In this document: positions 19,469-27,405 of the stretch, piece by piece
How positions within the stretch are numbered: position 1 is the first letter of the stretch
Layout: each line of letters opens with the position of its first letter
Source of the DNA: Magnetospirillum sp. SS-4
GTDB lineage: Bacteria > Pseudomonadota > Alphaproteobacteria > Rhodospirillales > Magnetospirillaceae
DNA: 64,000 nucleotides
Direction: 5' to 3'
Assembly (NCBI RefSeq): GCF_902729425.1
Contig: NZ_LR746531.1
Span: forward strand, 93,052-157,051
Program-made: the position numbers and the translations under genes
Notes under the pieces: generated by a model
The model's input: only the letters and a program-made list of their open reading frames with translations
Databases searched by the model: none
What the model was told of the DNA's origin: nothing

Positions 19469-20485
19469 GTGATTCAAAAGAACTGGCAGGAACTGATTAA
19501 GCCCAACAAGCTCCATGTGGAGCCCGGGCCCGATCCGCTGCGCATTGCCACCGCAGTCGCCGAACCGCTTGAGCGCGGCTTTGGCATGACGCTCGGCAAC
19601 TCGCTCCGCCGAGTGCTGCTGTCCTCGTTGCAGGGGGCCGCCGTCACCGCCATCCAGATCGAGGGCGTGCTGCACGAATTCTCGTCGATCCCCGGCGTGC
19701 GGGAAGATGTCACCGACATCATCCTCAACATCAAGACCATGGGCCTGCGCATGCACGGCGAAGGGCCGAAGCGCATGCATCTGCGCGCCGTCGGTCCCGG
19801 CGAGGTCACCGCCGGCCTGATCGAGGCCGGTCACGACATCGAGATCATGGACCCCGATCTGGTGCTGTGCACCCTGGACGAGGGCGCCAAGCTGAACATC
19901 GAATTCACGGTCGAGACCGGCAAGGGCTATGTGCCCGCGTCGCAGAACCGCCCCGAGGATTCGCCGATCGGCCTGATCCCCATCGACGCCATCTTCTCGC
20001 CGGTGCGCAAGGTCGCCTACAAGGTCGAGAACACCCGCGTCGGGCAGGTCACCGATTACGACAAGCTGTCCATGAGCATCGAGACCAACGGCGCCGTCAC
20101 CCCGGACGATGCGGTGGCCCTGGCCGCCCGCATCCTTCAGGATCAGTTGCAGCTGTTCATCAACTTCGACGAACCGACCACCGTGGTCGAGGAAGAGAAG
20201 AAGGACGAACTGCCGTTCAACAAGAACCTGCTGCGCAAGGTCGACGAGCTTGAGCTTTCGGTCCGTTCGGCCAACTGCCTCAAGAACGACAACATCATCT
20301 ATATCGGCGATCTGGTCCAGAAGACCGAGGCCGAGATGCTCCGCACTCCCAATTTCGGCCGCAAGTCGCTGAACGAGATCAAGGAAGTGCTGGCGCAGAT
20401 GGGGCTCCATCTCGGCATGGAAATTCCCAACTGGCCGCCGGAGAATATCGAGGAGCTCGCCAAGAAGCTGGAAGAGCCTTACTGA
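19469..20485 (+). CDS. rpoA: DNA-directed RNA polymerase subunit alpha
   Basis: Scaffold for RNA polymerase assembly, 338 aa. The N-terminal dimerisation domain shows [19 protein letters not shown], and the C-terminal domain, which contacts UP elements and activators, shows [17 protein letters not shown] near residue 300. The start is GTG at 19469; the [13 protein letters not shown]-terminus matches alphaproteobacterial alpha subunits. Confidence 0.97.
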   Translation: MIQKNWQELIKPNKLHVEPGPDPLRIATAVAEPLERGFGMTLGNSLRRVLLSSLQGAAVTAIQIEGVLHEFSSIPGVREDVTDIILNIKTMGLRMHGEGPKRMHLRAVGPGEVTAGLIEAGHDIEIMDPDLVLCTLDEGAKLNIEFTVETGKGYVPASQNRPEDSPIGLIPIDAIFSPVRKVAYKVENTRVGQVTDYDKLSMSIETNGAVTPDDAVALAARILQDQLQLFINFDEPTTVVEEEKKDELPFNKNLLRKVDELELSVRSANCLKNDNIIYIGDLVQKTEAEMLRTPNFGRKSLNEIKEVLAQMGLHLGMEIPNWPPENIEELAKKLEEPY

Positions 20486-20497
20486 TATCTGATCGGT

Positions 20498-20532
20498 GCG
20501 ACGCTGGCCGCCCCACCAAGCCCCAGCGTCGC
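20498..20532 (+). promoter_or_regulatory. hairpin in the rplQ leader
   Basis: GCGACGCTGG (20498-20507) and CCAGCGTCGC (20523-20532) form a perfect 10-bp stem around a 15-base loop, 13 bases after the rpoA stop. Two smaller hairpins (GGACC/GGTCC and CCCCC/GGGGG) follow before rplQ. The 169-base gap is long for this cluster and may partly uncouple rplQ from rpoA. Confidence 0.45.
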
Positions 20533-20654
20533 GCCGACAGTATTTCCACAGGACCATTCCGGTCCGCCCGCGCCGTGCTCTCCCCCAAGGGGGTGGCGGC
20601 GACGGCAGCACAATCGGTCTCGCCCGGCGAGGCCAAGCGACGAGGAGATGTTTC

Positions 20655-21074
20655 ATGCGTCATGGTATGTCCGGCCGCAAGCTCAACCGCGACAAGTCGG
20701 CCCGCAAGGCTCTGTTCGTCAGCCTGGCCAACGCCCTGCTGAAGCACGAGCAGATCAAGACCACCCTGCCCAAGGCCAAGGACCTGCGCCCGATCGCCGA
20801 GAAGCTGATCACGCTGGGCAAGCGCGGCGACCTGCACGCCCGCCGTCAGGCCTATGCCTTCCTGCGCGACGACAAGGTGGTGGCCAAGCTGTTCGCCGTG
20901 CTGGGCGAGCGCTACAAGGGTCGCCAGGGCGGCTATTGCCGGGTCCTGAAGGCCGGTTTCCGCTATGGCGATTGCGCTCCCATGGCCTTCATCGAACTGG
21001 TGGATCGCGATCCGGCCGCCAAGGGCCTGGATTCCGGTCCGACCGCCGACAAGAGCGCCGATTCCGACGAGTAA
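20655..21074 (+). CDS. rplQ: 50S ribosomal protein L17 (bL17)
   Basis: Last gene of the ribosomal cluster, 139 aa. The N-terminus [20 protein letters not shown] is diagnostic and fixes the start at 20655; the frame is open upstream but that is leader. The C-terminus is acidic and disordered. A strong terminator follows within 30 bases. Confidence 0.96.
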   Translation: MRHGMSGRKLNRDKSARKALFVSLANALLKHEQIKTTLPKAKDLRPIAEKLITLGKRGDLHARRQAYAFLRDDKVVAKLFAVLGERYKGRQGGYCRVLKAGFRYGDCAPMAFIELVDRDPAAKGLDSGPTADKSADSDE

Positions 21075-21100
21075 CCGGTTCCGCGCCAACAGCGACCGAA

Positions 21101-21129
21101 GGGCTGTTCCCACGGGAACAGCCCTTTTT
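21101..21129 (+). terminator. rho-independent terminator of the ribosomal cluster
   Basis: GGGCTGTTCCC and GGGAACAGCCC form an 11-bp stem with a minimal loop, followed by TTTTT. It sits 26 bases after the rplQ stop and closes the cluster. Confidence 0.85.
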
Positions 21130-21135
21130 GCATGC

Positions 21136-21357
21136 TCACCCCGCAGCGATGCTGCCGTCCTTGCGGCGGCTGACCTGCAACTGTCCGTCCCGGCCCTTGA
21201 CATAGGTGGTCTTGCCCACCGCCAGATTGTCGAGAATGGTCACCAGGGCGCGGGGAATGGCGGCGAATTCCCTCGCTCCCCTGGCCGTGGCGTTGTAGGT
21301 GGCGATGGCGGCGCGAACCATGTCCCGCGTCATCGGCTTGCCGTCGTTTCCGATCAT
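21136..21357 (-). CDS. small hypothetical protein, 73 aa
   Basis: A soluble 73-residue protein with no membrane segment or signal peptide. A good ribosome binding site (GGGAGG, five bases before the ATG) supports it as a real gene. The middle (AIPRALVTILDNLAVGKTTY) looks like a small helical domain and the C-terminal part is basic. I do not recognise a family. It is convergent with rplQ, just beyond the ribosomal terminator. Confidence 0.55.
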   Translation of the reverse strand: MIGNDGKPMTRDMVRAAIATYNATARGAREFAAIPRALVTILDNLAVGKTTYVKGRDGQLQVSRRKDGSIAAG

Positions 21358-21395
21358 GGCGCCTCCCTGTCGAGACGCATCATAACGGCGGAAGC

Positions 21396-21593
21396 CTAGA
21401 ACAGCTCGATGTCGTCGGAGAGCCCGCCAATGACGATGACCTCGGTCTCATGGTGGCCGTACTGGGCCAGGACCTGGAAGCTGGGGCAGTCATCCGCGAT
21501 CTTCCGGGCGAGTTCCACGATATACATGGAATCCCTCGCGGCGAGGAAGCTCTTTCGCTTGGGGCTCGGTCCAAGGGAAATGGTCAGGGACAT
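21396..21593 (-). CDS. small hypothetical protein, 65 aa
   Basis: A 65-residue protein starting MSLTISLGP, with GGGAG about nine bases before the ATG at 21593. The frame is open to 21731, but upstream codons show no coding character and the base composition there is AT-rich. The C-terminal half (EVIVIGGLSDDIELF) resembles a beta strand plus turn. No family is recognised. It lies upstream of the 73-aa gene on the same strand, 38 bases away, so the two may be one unit. Confidence 0.5.
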   Translation of the reverse strand: MSLTISLGPSPKRKSFLAARDSMYIVELARKIADDCPSFQVLAQYGHHETEVIVIGGLSDDIELF

Positions 21594-21745
21594 GATGGCG
21601 GCTCCCACATGATCGGCGCCCGCACGGGCGATATGGGGGAAACCATATCCGGAATATGCAACCCGAATACGGGATGCGTTTAAATGAAGTATGAATTCTC
21701 GCGATTTAAGACGCCAGGTCGCCCAGGCCACCGCTGAGACGACGC

Positions 21746-21785
21746 CCGGCTTCCCCCTCCACCTTACGGAGGAGGGGGAAGCCGG
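21746..21785. repeat. perfect 15-bp inverted repeat downstream of asd
   Basis: CCGGCTTCCCCCTCC (21746-21760) and GGAGGGGGAAGCCGG (21771-21785) form a perfect 15-bp stem around a 10-base loop. It lies eight bases beyond the asd stop. There is no T-run on either side, so it may be a REP-type element or an mRNA 3'-end stabiliser. Confidence 0.6.
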
Positions 21786-21792
21786 CCCCCCT

Positions 21793-22812
21793 CTACTTCT
21801 TGAGGAAGTCGCGGGCCAGAACCTCGGCGATCTGCACCGCGTTCAGCGCCGCGCCCTTGCGCAGGTTGTCGGCGACGCACCAGAACGACAGGCCGTTCTT
21901 GACGGTCGGGTCCTTGCGGATGCGGCTGATATAGACCGCGTCCTCGCCGGTGGTCTCCAGCGGCGTGATCTGGCCGCCGGGCTCGCGCTTGTCCATCACG
22001 ATGACGCCGGGAGCGTTGCGCAGGGCCTCGGTGGCGTCCTCGACGCTGACCGGCCGGGTGAACTCGACGTTGACCGCCTCGGAATGGCTGACGAACACCG
22101 GCACGCGGACGCAGGTGGCGTGGACCTCGATGCCGGCATCGAGGATCTTCTTGGTCTCCACCACCATCTTCCACTCTTCCTTGGTCGAGCCGTCCTCCAT
22201 GAAGACGTCGATCTGCGGAATCAGGTTGAAGGCGATCTGCTTGGCGAATTTCTGTGGCGTGATGGCGTCGTTGACGAACACGGCGCGCGACTGCTCGAAC
22301 AGTTCGTCCATGCCTTCCTTGCCGGCGCCCGACACCGACTGGTAGGTGGAGACCACCACCCGCTTGATCTTGCCCAGCGCATGCAGCGGTTTCAGCGCCA
22401 CCACCATCTGGATGGTCGAGCAATTGGGATTGGCGATGATGCCCTTCTTCTTGTAGCCGGCGATGGCCTCGGGATTGACCTCGGGCACCACCAGCGGAAC
22501 GTCGGGGTCCATGCGGAAGTGCGAGGTGTTGTCGATGACGACGCAGCCGGCGGCGGCGGCGCGCGGACTGTGCTGGGCCGAAACCTTGGCGCCCGGCGAC
22601 GACAGGGCGATGTCCCAGCCGGTAAAGTCGAACTTCGCCAGATCCTGGCTTTTCAGAACGGTCTTGTCACCGAACGAAATCTCGCGTCCCACCGAGCGTT
22701 CGCTGGCCAGGGCGACGATGTCGTCCACCGGAAAATTGCGCTCCGCCAGGGTCTTCAGCATCTCGCGACCGACATTGCCGGTGGCGCCGATCACAGCAAC
22801 CTTGTAGCCCAT
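21793..22812 (-). CDS. asd: aspartate-semialdehyde dehydrogenase
   Basis: Makes aspartate semialdehyde from aspartyl phosphate with NADPH, the branch point to lysine, diaminopimelate, threonine and methionine. The NADP loop GATGNVG lies at residues 10-16 and the catalytic cysteine is in NPNCSTIQMV. Length is 339 aa. It is a single gene, with a hairpin terminator before its start and an inverted repeat after its stop. Confidence 0.96.
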   Translation of the reverse strand: MGYKVAVIGATGNVGREMLKTLAERNFPVDDIVALASERSVGREISFGDKTVLKSQDLAKFDFTGWDIALSSPGAKVSAQHSPRAAAAGCVVIDNTSHFRMDPDVPLVVPEVNPEAIAGYKKKGIIANPNCSTIQMVVALKPLHALGKIKRVVVSTYQSVSGAGKEGMDELFEQSRAVFVNDAITPQKFAKQIAFNLIPQIDVFMEDGSTKEEWKMVVETKKILDAGIEVHATCVRVPVFVSHSEAVNVEFTRPVSVEDATEALRNAPGVIVMDKREPGGQITPLETTGEDAVYISRIRKDPTVKNGLSFWCVADNLRKGAALNAVQIAEVLARDFLKK

Positions 22813-22868
22813 AGTCTGTTTCTCCGTTTCGAACCCTTGGTTCCCCTGGTGGCGCTTGTCGTGACGCG

Positions 22869-22903
22869 AAAAGGCCCGCGGGGTGCTGTCCGCGGGCCTT
22901 TTT
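22869..22903. terminator. strong bidirectional terminator
   Basis: AAAAGGCCCGCGG pairs with CCGCGGGCCTTTT around an 8-base loop, with T-runs on both strands. On the minus strand it follows the ppk2 gene and a small ORF ending at 22930, so it most likely ends that transcription unit upstream of asd. Confidence 0.8.
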
Positions 22904-22929
22904 CGTGTGTTCGTGACGAACCGGCCCGC

Positions 22930-23034
22930 TCAAGCGGTCTTGGTGGCGCCGGTTTTGGTAGTGACGACGGACTCCGTCGCCGGGATCTGGTCCCGGACGG
23001 CAAGGCTGTTCGCGGCGACTGCGCAACCCGGCAT
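22930..23034 (-). CDS. possible small protein, 34 aa
   Basis: A short frame starting MPGCAVAANSL with GGAGGA four bases before the ATG, ending 27 bases before a strong terminator; an ATG four codons upstream is also possible. It follows ppk2 on the same strand. The Thr/Ala-rich sequence gives no hint of function, and it could be chance in the ppk2 3' region. Confidence 0.3.
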   Translation of the reverse strand: MPGCAVAANSLAVRDQIPATESVVTTKTGATKTA

Positions 23035-23108
23035 GGCGTCCTCCATCGGAAGGCCATGCTTTACCGGAACCCATGCCTGGGCGCAAGCGCAAAGGATCGG
23101 GGCGAAGC

Positions 23109-24644
23109 CTACTTTCCCTTCTTCTCCTTCTTGACCTTGCCGAGGGCGGTTTCCAGCGCGTCGGCGACGGTGCGCATCACCTTGACCCGGGCGAAGGACT
23201 TGGAATTGGCCTCGATCAGGGTCCACGGGGCGTTGCGGGTGGAGGTGCGTTCCACCATGTCGTTGACCGCCTGTTCGTACAAATCCCATTTCTCGCGATT
23301 GCGCCAGTCCTCGTCGGTCAGCTTCCATTTCTTGTATTCGATCTCGCCCCTGGCGGTGAACCGGGCCAACTGCTCCTCCGAGGTGATGTGAAGCCAGAAC
23401 TTGCACATGACGATGCCATGGCCGGTCAACTGCTCCTCGAAATCGTTGATCTCGCCATAGGCGCGGCGCCAGGCCTCGTCCGAGCAGAACCCCTCGACCC
23501 GCTCCACCAGCACGCGGCCATACCACGAGCGGTCGAACACGGTGACGCGGCCGGCCCGCGCGATATGGCGCCAGAACCGCCACAGGTAATGCTGGGCGCG
23601 CTCCTCCTCGGTGGGGGCGGCGATGGGAATCACCTGATAGTCGCGCGCGTTCAGCGCGTTGGTCAGGCGGCGGATGGTGCCGCCCTTGCCGGCGGCGTCC
23701 CAGCCCTCGAACACCAGGGCGGTGGAAACGCCCCGTTCCTTGGCGACGCGGTAGAGATGGGCGAGACGGGCGCGCTGTTCCTGGACCGCCTGGTTGTATT
23801 CAGCCCCCTCCAGGGTCTGGGACATGTCCAGCGACGACAGGATCGAGGGCTGGGAGGCAAGCGCCGCCGGCCCCCCGACCTTGGACTTGGCCGCCTTGCC
23901 CTTGATCTCGGCGTTGACCTTCCTCACCGTCTCGCGGTTGGACAGGTGCTTGGTGATGGCATCCTTCAGCGCCTGGAGCACCACGGCGGAGCGATAGCGG
24001 GAATCGGCACCCTCGACGATCTGCCAGGGGGCGTGGCCCTTGCTGGTATGCATGATCATCCGCTCGGCGGCGGCGACGAACTTGTCGTAGAGACCGAAAT
24101 GCTCCCAATCGGTGGCGGTGACCTGCCAGGCGGTCAGCGGGTCCTTCTCCAGCCCCTTGAGCCGCTTCTTCTGGGCCTTTTCCGACAGATGCATCCAGAA
24201 CTTGAGGATCAGGGCGCCCTCATCGGCCAGGGCTTTCTCGAAATGGACGATTCGCTCCAGTTTCTCGTCCAGTTCGGCCACGGTGGTCACGCCATGGACC
24301 CGGTCGACCAGCGGCGCGTGGTACCACGACGACAGGAACAGCCCAACCTTGCCCTTGGGCGGCAGGTCGCGCCAATAGCGCCAGTATTCCGGCCGTTCCC
24401 TCTCCTCGTCCGAGGGCTTGCCATAGGCCCTGGTGACGATCCAGCGCGGGTCCATCCATTCGTTGATCAGATTGACCGTCTCGTTCTTGCCGGCGCCGTC
24501 GACGCCGGCGAAGACCACGATGACCGGAAAATCGGCCTGACGCAGCTGCTGCTGCAAATCCAGCAATTCGGTACGCAGGCCCGGCGCCATGGCGTCGAAA
24601 TCCTCGCGCGAAATCTTGCGCCCCAGCTCAGCCGCCTCAAACAT
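23109..24644 (-). CDS. two-domain polyphosphate kinase 2 (polyphosphate:AMP phosphotransferase type)
   Basis: Transfers phosphate from polyphosphate to a nucleotide; two-domain PPK2 enzymes of this length (511 aa) are usually polyphosphate:AMP phosphotransferases. Walker A motifs occur at residues 47-53 (GVDGAGK) and 314-320 (GWDAAGK). The C-terminal copy has the lid-proximal DRSWYGR at 371-377, while the N-terminal copy has LSSWYHA, so only the second domain looks catalytic, as in known two-domain members. The start at 24644 has GGGGGGA upstream. It is divergent from the diguanylate cyclase gene. Confidence 0.9.
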   Translation of the reverse strand: MFEAAELGRKISREDFDAMAPGLRTELLDLQQQLRQADFPVIVVFAGVDGAGKNETVNLINEWMDPRWIVTRAYGKPSDEERERPEYWRYWRDLPPKGKVGLFLSSWYHAPLVDRVHGVTTVAELDEKLERIVHFEKALADEGALILKFWMHLSEKAQKKRLKGLEKDPLTAWQVTATDWEHFGLYDKFVAAAERMIMHTSKGHAPWQIVEGADSRYRSAVVLQALKDAITKHLSNRETVRKVNAEIKGKAAKSKVGGPAALASQPSILSSLDMSQTLEGAEYNQAVQEQRARLAHLYRVAKERGVSTALVFEGWDAAGKGGTIRRLTNALNARDYQVIPIAAPTEEERAQHYLWRFWRHIARAGRVTVFDRSWYGRVLVERVEGFCSDEAWRRAYGEINDFEEQLTGHGIVMCKFWLHITSEEQLARFTARGEIEYKKWKLTDEDWRNREKWDLYEQAVNDMVERTSTRNAPWTLIEANSKSFARVKVMRTVADALETALGKVKKEKKGK

Positions 24645-24812
24645 GCGCGATCCCCCCACGATAAAATCAACCCCAGGGATGGAGCCTAGGACGAAAGTGT
24701 GGAGTCGGCAAGGGCACTGCCGCAAGGCGCTGGTAGAATGAGCATGGGCCTGGAATGCGATTGCGATTATACTCTCATCCCGCGAGTCCCAATCCCAAGA
24801 GGTCCAAAAACG

Positions 24813-26660
24813 GTGTCCGGTGCCTTCGCCGCCAGGCGGATCAGGGTCTCCATCGCTCTCATCTGGGTCGCCCTGACCCTTCTGGCCGTCCATGTCTATA
24901 TCGACCTCAACCGATCCTACCAGGATGCGCGGGAACGGGGCGTTCGGCTTGCCACCTCCTATGCGCGGCTGGTGGCCGAGCATGCCGCCGGAACCTTCGA
25001 CCGCGCCGACCTGGTGCTGGAACGCGCCGTCCGCCTGCCCCAGCCGGAAGATCTGGCGTCGGCGCGGCGCCTGGATGACAGCCGCCGCGCCGGGATCGAG
25101 ACCGGGTTGAAGGCCATTCAGGCCAAGGCCCCGGCCATCGTCTCCATGACCATGACCGATCACGACGGCTATGCCTTCGCCAACACCGTCGGCACCCCGC
25201 CCGGCGGCAATCTGGGTGATCGCGGCTATTTCCTGGCGCTGAAGGCGGGCGGGCCGGAACCGGCGGTGTCAGAGGTGGTCAAGGGCCGCATCTCCAACAT
25301 CTGGGGCATCCAGGTGGCCCGGTCCATCCCGGTTCCAGGCGGCGGCTTCGGCGGCATGGTGGTCGCCAACGTGGGCATGACCAGCTACATGGAGGGGTTC
25401 TATGGCGGCCTGTCGCTGCCGCCGGGCAGCATCGTGTCGCTGCGCGACCTCCAGCACCGCCTGCTGGTCCGCCATCCGGTGCGCGAGGATCTGTTCGGAA
25501 AGGTGATCCCATCCGGTGAGTTCGCGCCCCTGTTCCAGGCCGGCGGCGACGAGGGAATCTTCGATAGGGTTTCCCCCATCGACGGAGTGATGCGGCTGGT
25601 CGCGGTCAAGAAGTTGGCCAAATACGACATCTACGCGGTGGTCGGAATTCCCGAGACCGAGGTGCTGGGAGCCTGGATGCAGTCTCGCGATCAGGCCATC
25701 GTCATCCTGGCCCTGGCCCTGGCGGTCGCCGTCGTCGCCACCCTGCTGTCCCATTGGAAAGGCAAGGTGGACACGACGCTGCGGACCCAGCTGTCGTTCC
25801 AGGACGCCCTGTTCGACACCCTGCCCATCCCCATTTTCACCCGCGACGCCGACGGCCGGTTCGCCACCTGCAACAAGGCCTACGAACGCTATTTCGGGAC
25901 GCGGAGGGAGGATCTGATCGGCAAGACGGTCTATGACGTGTTTCCCGGCGAGCTGGCCGCCAATTATGACGCCGCGGACCGCGAGGTCCTGGACGGATCG
26001 GGCAACAAGACCTATGAGATCGCGGTGGTCGCCGCCGACGGCTCCACGCGCCAGGTGATCATCGACAAGGCCTGCTATCAGGGCGCCGACGGCAGGCCGG
26101 GGGGCATCGTCGCCACGGTGGTCGACATCACCGAGCGCGAAACCATGGAACGCGAGCTGTGGCGGCTGGCCACCACCGATCCCTTGACCGGCGTCGGCAA
26201 CCGCCGCCACTTCCTGTCCATCGCCGAGGCCGAACTGGGCAAGGTCCATCGCCACGGCCGGCCGCTCAGCGTCGTCACCTTCGACATCGACTGGTTCAAG
26301 CAGATCAACGACCGCTTCGGCCATGGGGTCGGCGACGACGTCATCAAGGCGGTTGCCGGGGTCTGCACCGGCGTTTCGCGCGACATCGACGTGGTCGGAC
26401 GCATGGGCGGCGAGGAATTCGCCATTCTGCTGCCGGAAACCGATCTGGCGGCGGCGATGGAGGTGGCCCGCCGCCTGCACGAGCGCATCGGCGACATCCA
26501 TATCGCCACCGACAAGGGTGAACTCAGCGTCACCGCCAGTTTCGGCGTCACCCAGGTTCGTCCCGACGACGGCGACATCGACATCGCGCTGCGCCGCGCC
26601 GATCAGGCGCTGTACGAGGCCAAGGAAACCGGACGCGACAAGGTCGTGTTCCGCGATTGA
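24813..26660 (+). CDS. membrane-bound diguanylate cyclase (sensor, PAS, GGEEF)
   Basis: Makes c-di-GMP in response to a periplasmic signal. With the GTG start at 24813 it has 615 aa: a membrane helix at about 10-31, a periplasmic Cache-like sensor to about 290, a second helix at about 294-313, a PAS domain (about 328-445) and a GGDEF domain from 454. The active site GGEEF lies at 532-536. RDID sits five residues before it, matching the RxxD inhibitory site, so feedback inhibition is likely. Earlier in-frame starts (24699 GTG, 24738 ATG) are possible but put a poorly structured stretch before the first helix. Confidence 0.88.
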   Translation: MSGAFAARRIRVSIALIWVALTLLAVHVYIDLNRSYQDARERGVRLATSYARLVAEHAAGTFDRADLVLERAVRLPQPEDLASARRLDDSRRAGIETGLKAIQAKAPAIVSMTMTDHDGYAFANTVGTPPGGNLGDRGYFLALKAGGPEPAVSEVVKGRISNIWGIQVARSIPVPGGGFGGMVVANVGMTSYMEGFYGGLSLPPGSIVSLRDLQHRLLVRHPVREDLFGKVIPSGEFAPLFQAGGDEGIFDRVSPIDGVMRLVAVKKLAKYDIYAVVGIPETEVLGAWMQSRDQAIVILALALAVAVVATLLSHWKGKVDTTLRTQLSFQDALFDTLPIPIFTRDADGRFATCNKAYERYFGTRREDLIGKTVYDVFPGELAANYDAADREVLDGSGNKTYEIAVVAADGSTRQVIIDKACYQGADGRPGGIVATVVDITERETMERELWRLATTDPLTGVGNRRHFLSIAEAELGKVHRHGRPLSVVTFDIDWFKQINDRFGHGVGDDVIKAVAGVCTGVSRDIDVVGRMGGEEFAILLPETDLAAAMEVARRLHERIGDIHIATDKGELSVTASFGVTQVRPDDGDIDIALRRADQALYEAKETGRDKVVFRD

Positions 26661-26712
26661 CCTTCCCGGCCCGGCTCCGCTACACCCAACGGGCAATGCG
26701 GGGGAGACGAGG

Positions 26713-27405
26713 TTGAGCGAGCGAGCGCCCGGCTTTTACGGCACCTATGCCAGCCACAAGGCCTATGCCACGCCCGAGATCGGGCCGAAGCAGATCCGGC
26801 GCTTCGATGCCGAGATCTGGCGGCCGGCCGGCTGCCGGCCGGCCATGTCGTTCCTGGAGATCGGCTGCGGCACCGGCGCCTTTCTGGCCTATCTGCGGGC
26901 CAAGGGGGTGACGCGGCTGCTGGGCATCGACCACGACCCCGCCCTGGCCGAGGTGATTCCGGCGGCGGCGCGGGGAGACTTCCTTTGCCGCGACGCCCAC
27001 GAGGTCCTGACCGACACCGCGCTGGGGCCGTTCGACCGGGTGGTGCTGCTGGATGTGCTGGAGCATTTTTCGCCCGAGGAGGGACTGCATCTGTTGCAGG
27101 CGATCCGCGCCCGGCTGGCGCCCGGCGGGCGGGTGGTGATCAAGGTTCCCAATGCCGGCTGTCCGTGGGGGCTGCAATACCAGTTCGGCGACCTGACCCA
27201 CCGCACCGCCTTTTCCCCCATCGCGCTGCGCCAGCTGGCCGACGCCGCCGGCTTTGCCCCGCCCATGATCCATGCCCAGCGGCAGGGATCGCGGCGGCGG
27301 CTGATCACCGATGCCGTGGTTCATCGCCTGCTGTCCTGGGCGCTGCTGAATCCGCCGGAATTCTGGAGCGCCAATCTCTACGCCGTGCTGGCGGCAAGGC
27401 CGTGA
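26713..27405 (+). CDS. SAM-dependent methyltransferase, class I
   Basis: Predicted cytoplasmic methyltransferase of 230 aa, of the UbiG/Methyltransf_23 type. Motif I is FLEIGCGTGAF, followed by an acidic residue after the next strand (LLGIDHD) and a motif IV-like VVLLDVLEHF. The LAPGGRVVIKVPN block is also typical. The start is TTG at 26713 (LSERAPGFYG) with GGGGAG seven bases before it. It overlaps the next gene (TGATG), so the two are coupled, which points to a glycan or lipid-linked substrate; that is inference. Confidence 0.8.
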   Translation: MSERAPGFYGTYASHKAYATPEIGPKQIRRFDAEIWRPAGCRPAMSFLEIGCGTGAFLAYLRAKGVTRLLGIDHDPALAEVIPAAARGDFLCRDAHEVLTDTALGPFDRVVLLDVLEHFSPEEGLHLLQAIRARLAPGGRVVIKVPNAGCPWGLQYQFGDLTHRTAFSPIALRQLADAAGFAPPMIHAQRQGSRRRLITDAVVHRLLSWALLNPPEFWSANLYAVLAARP

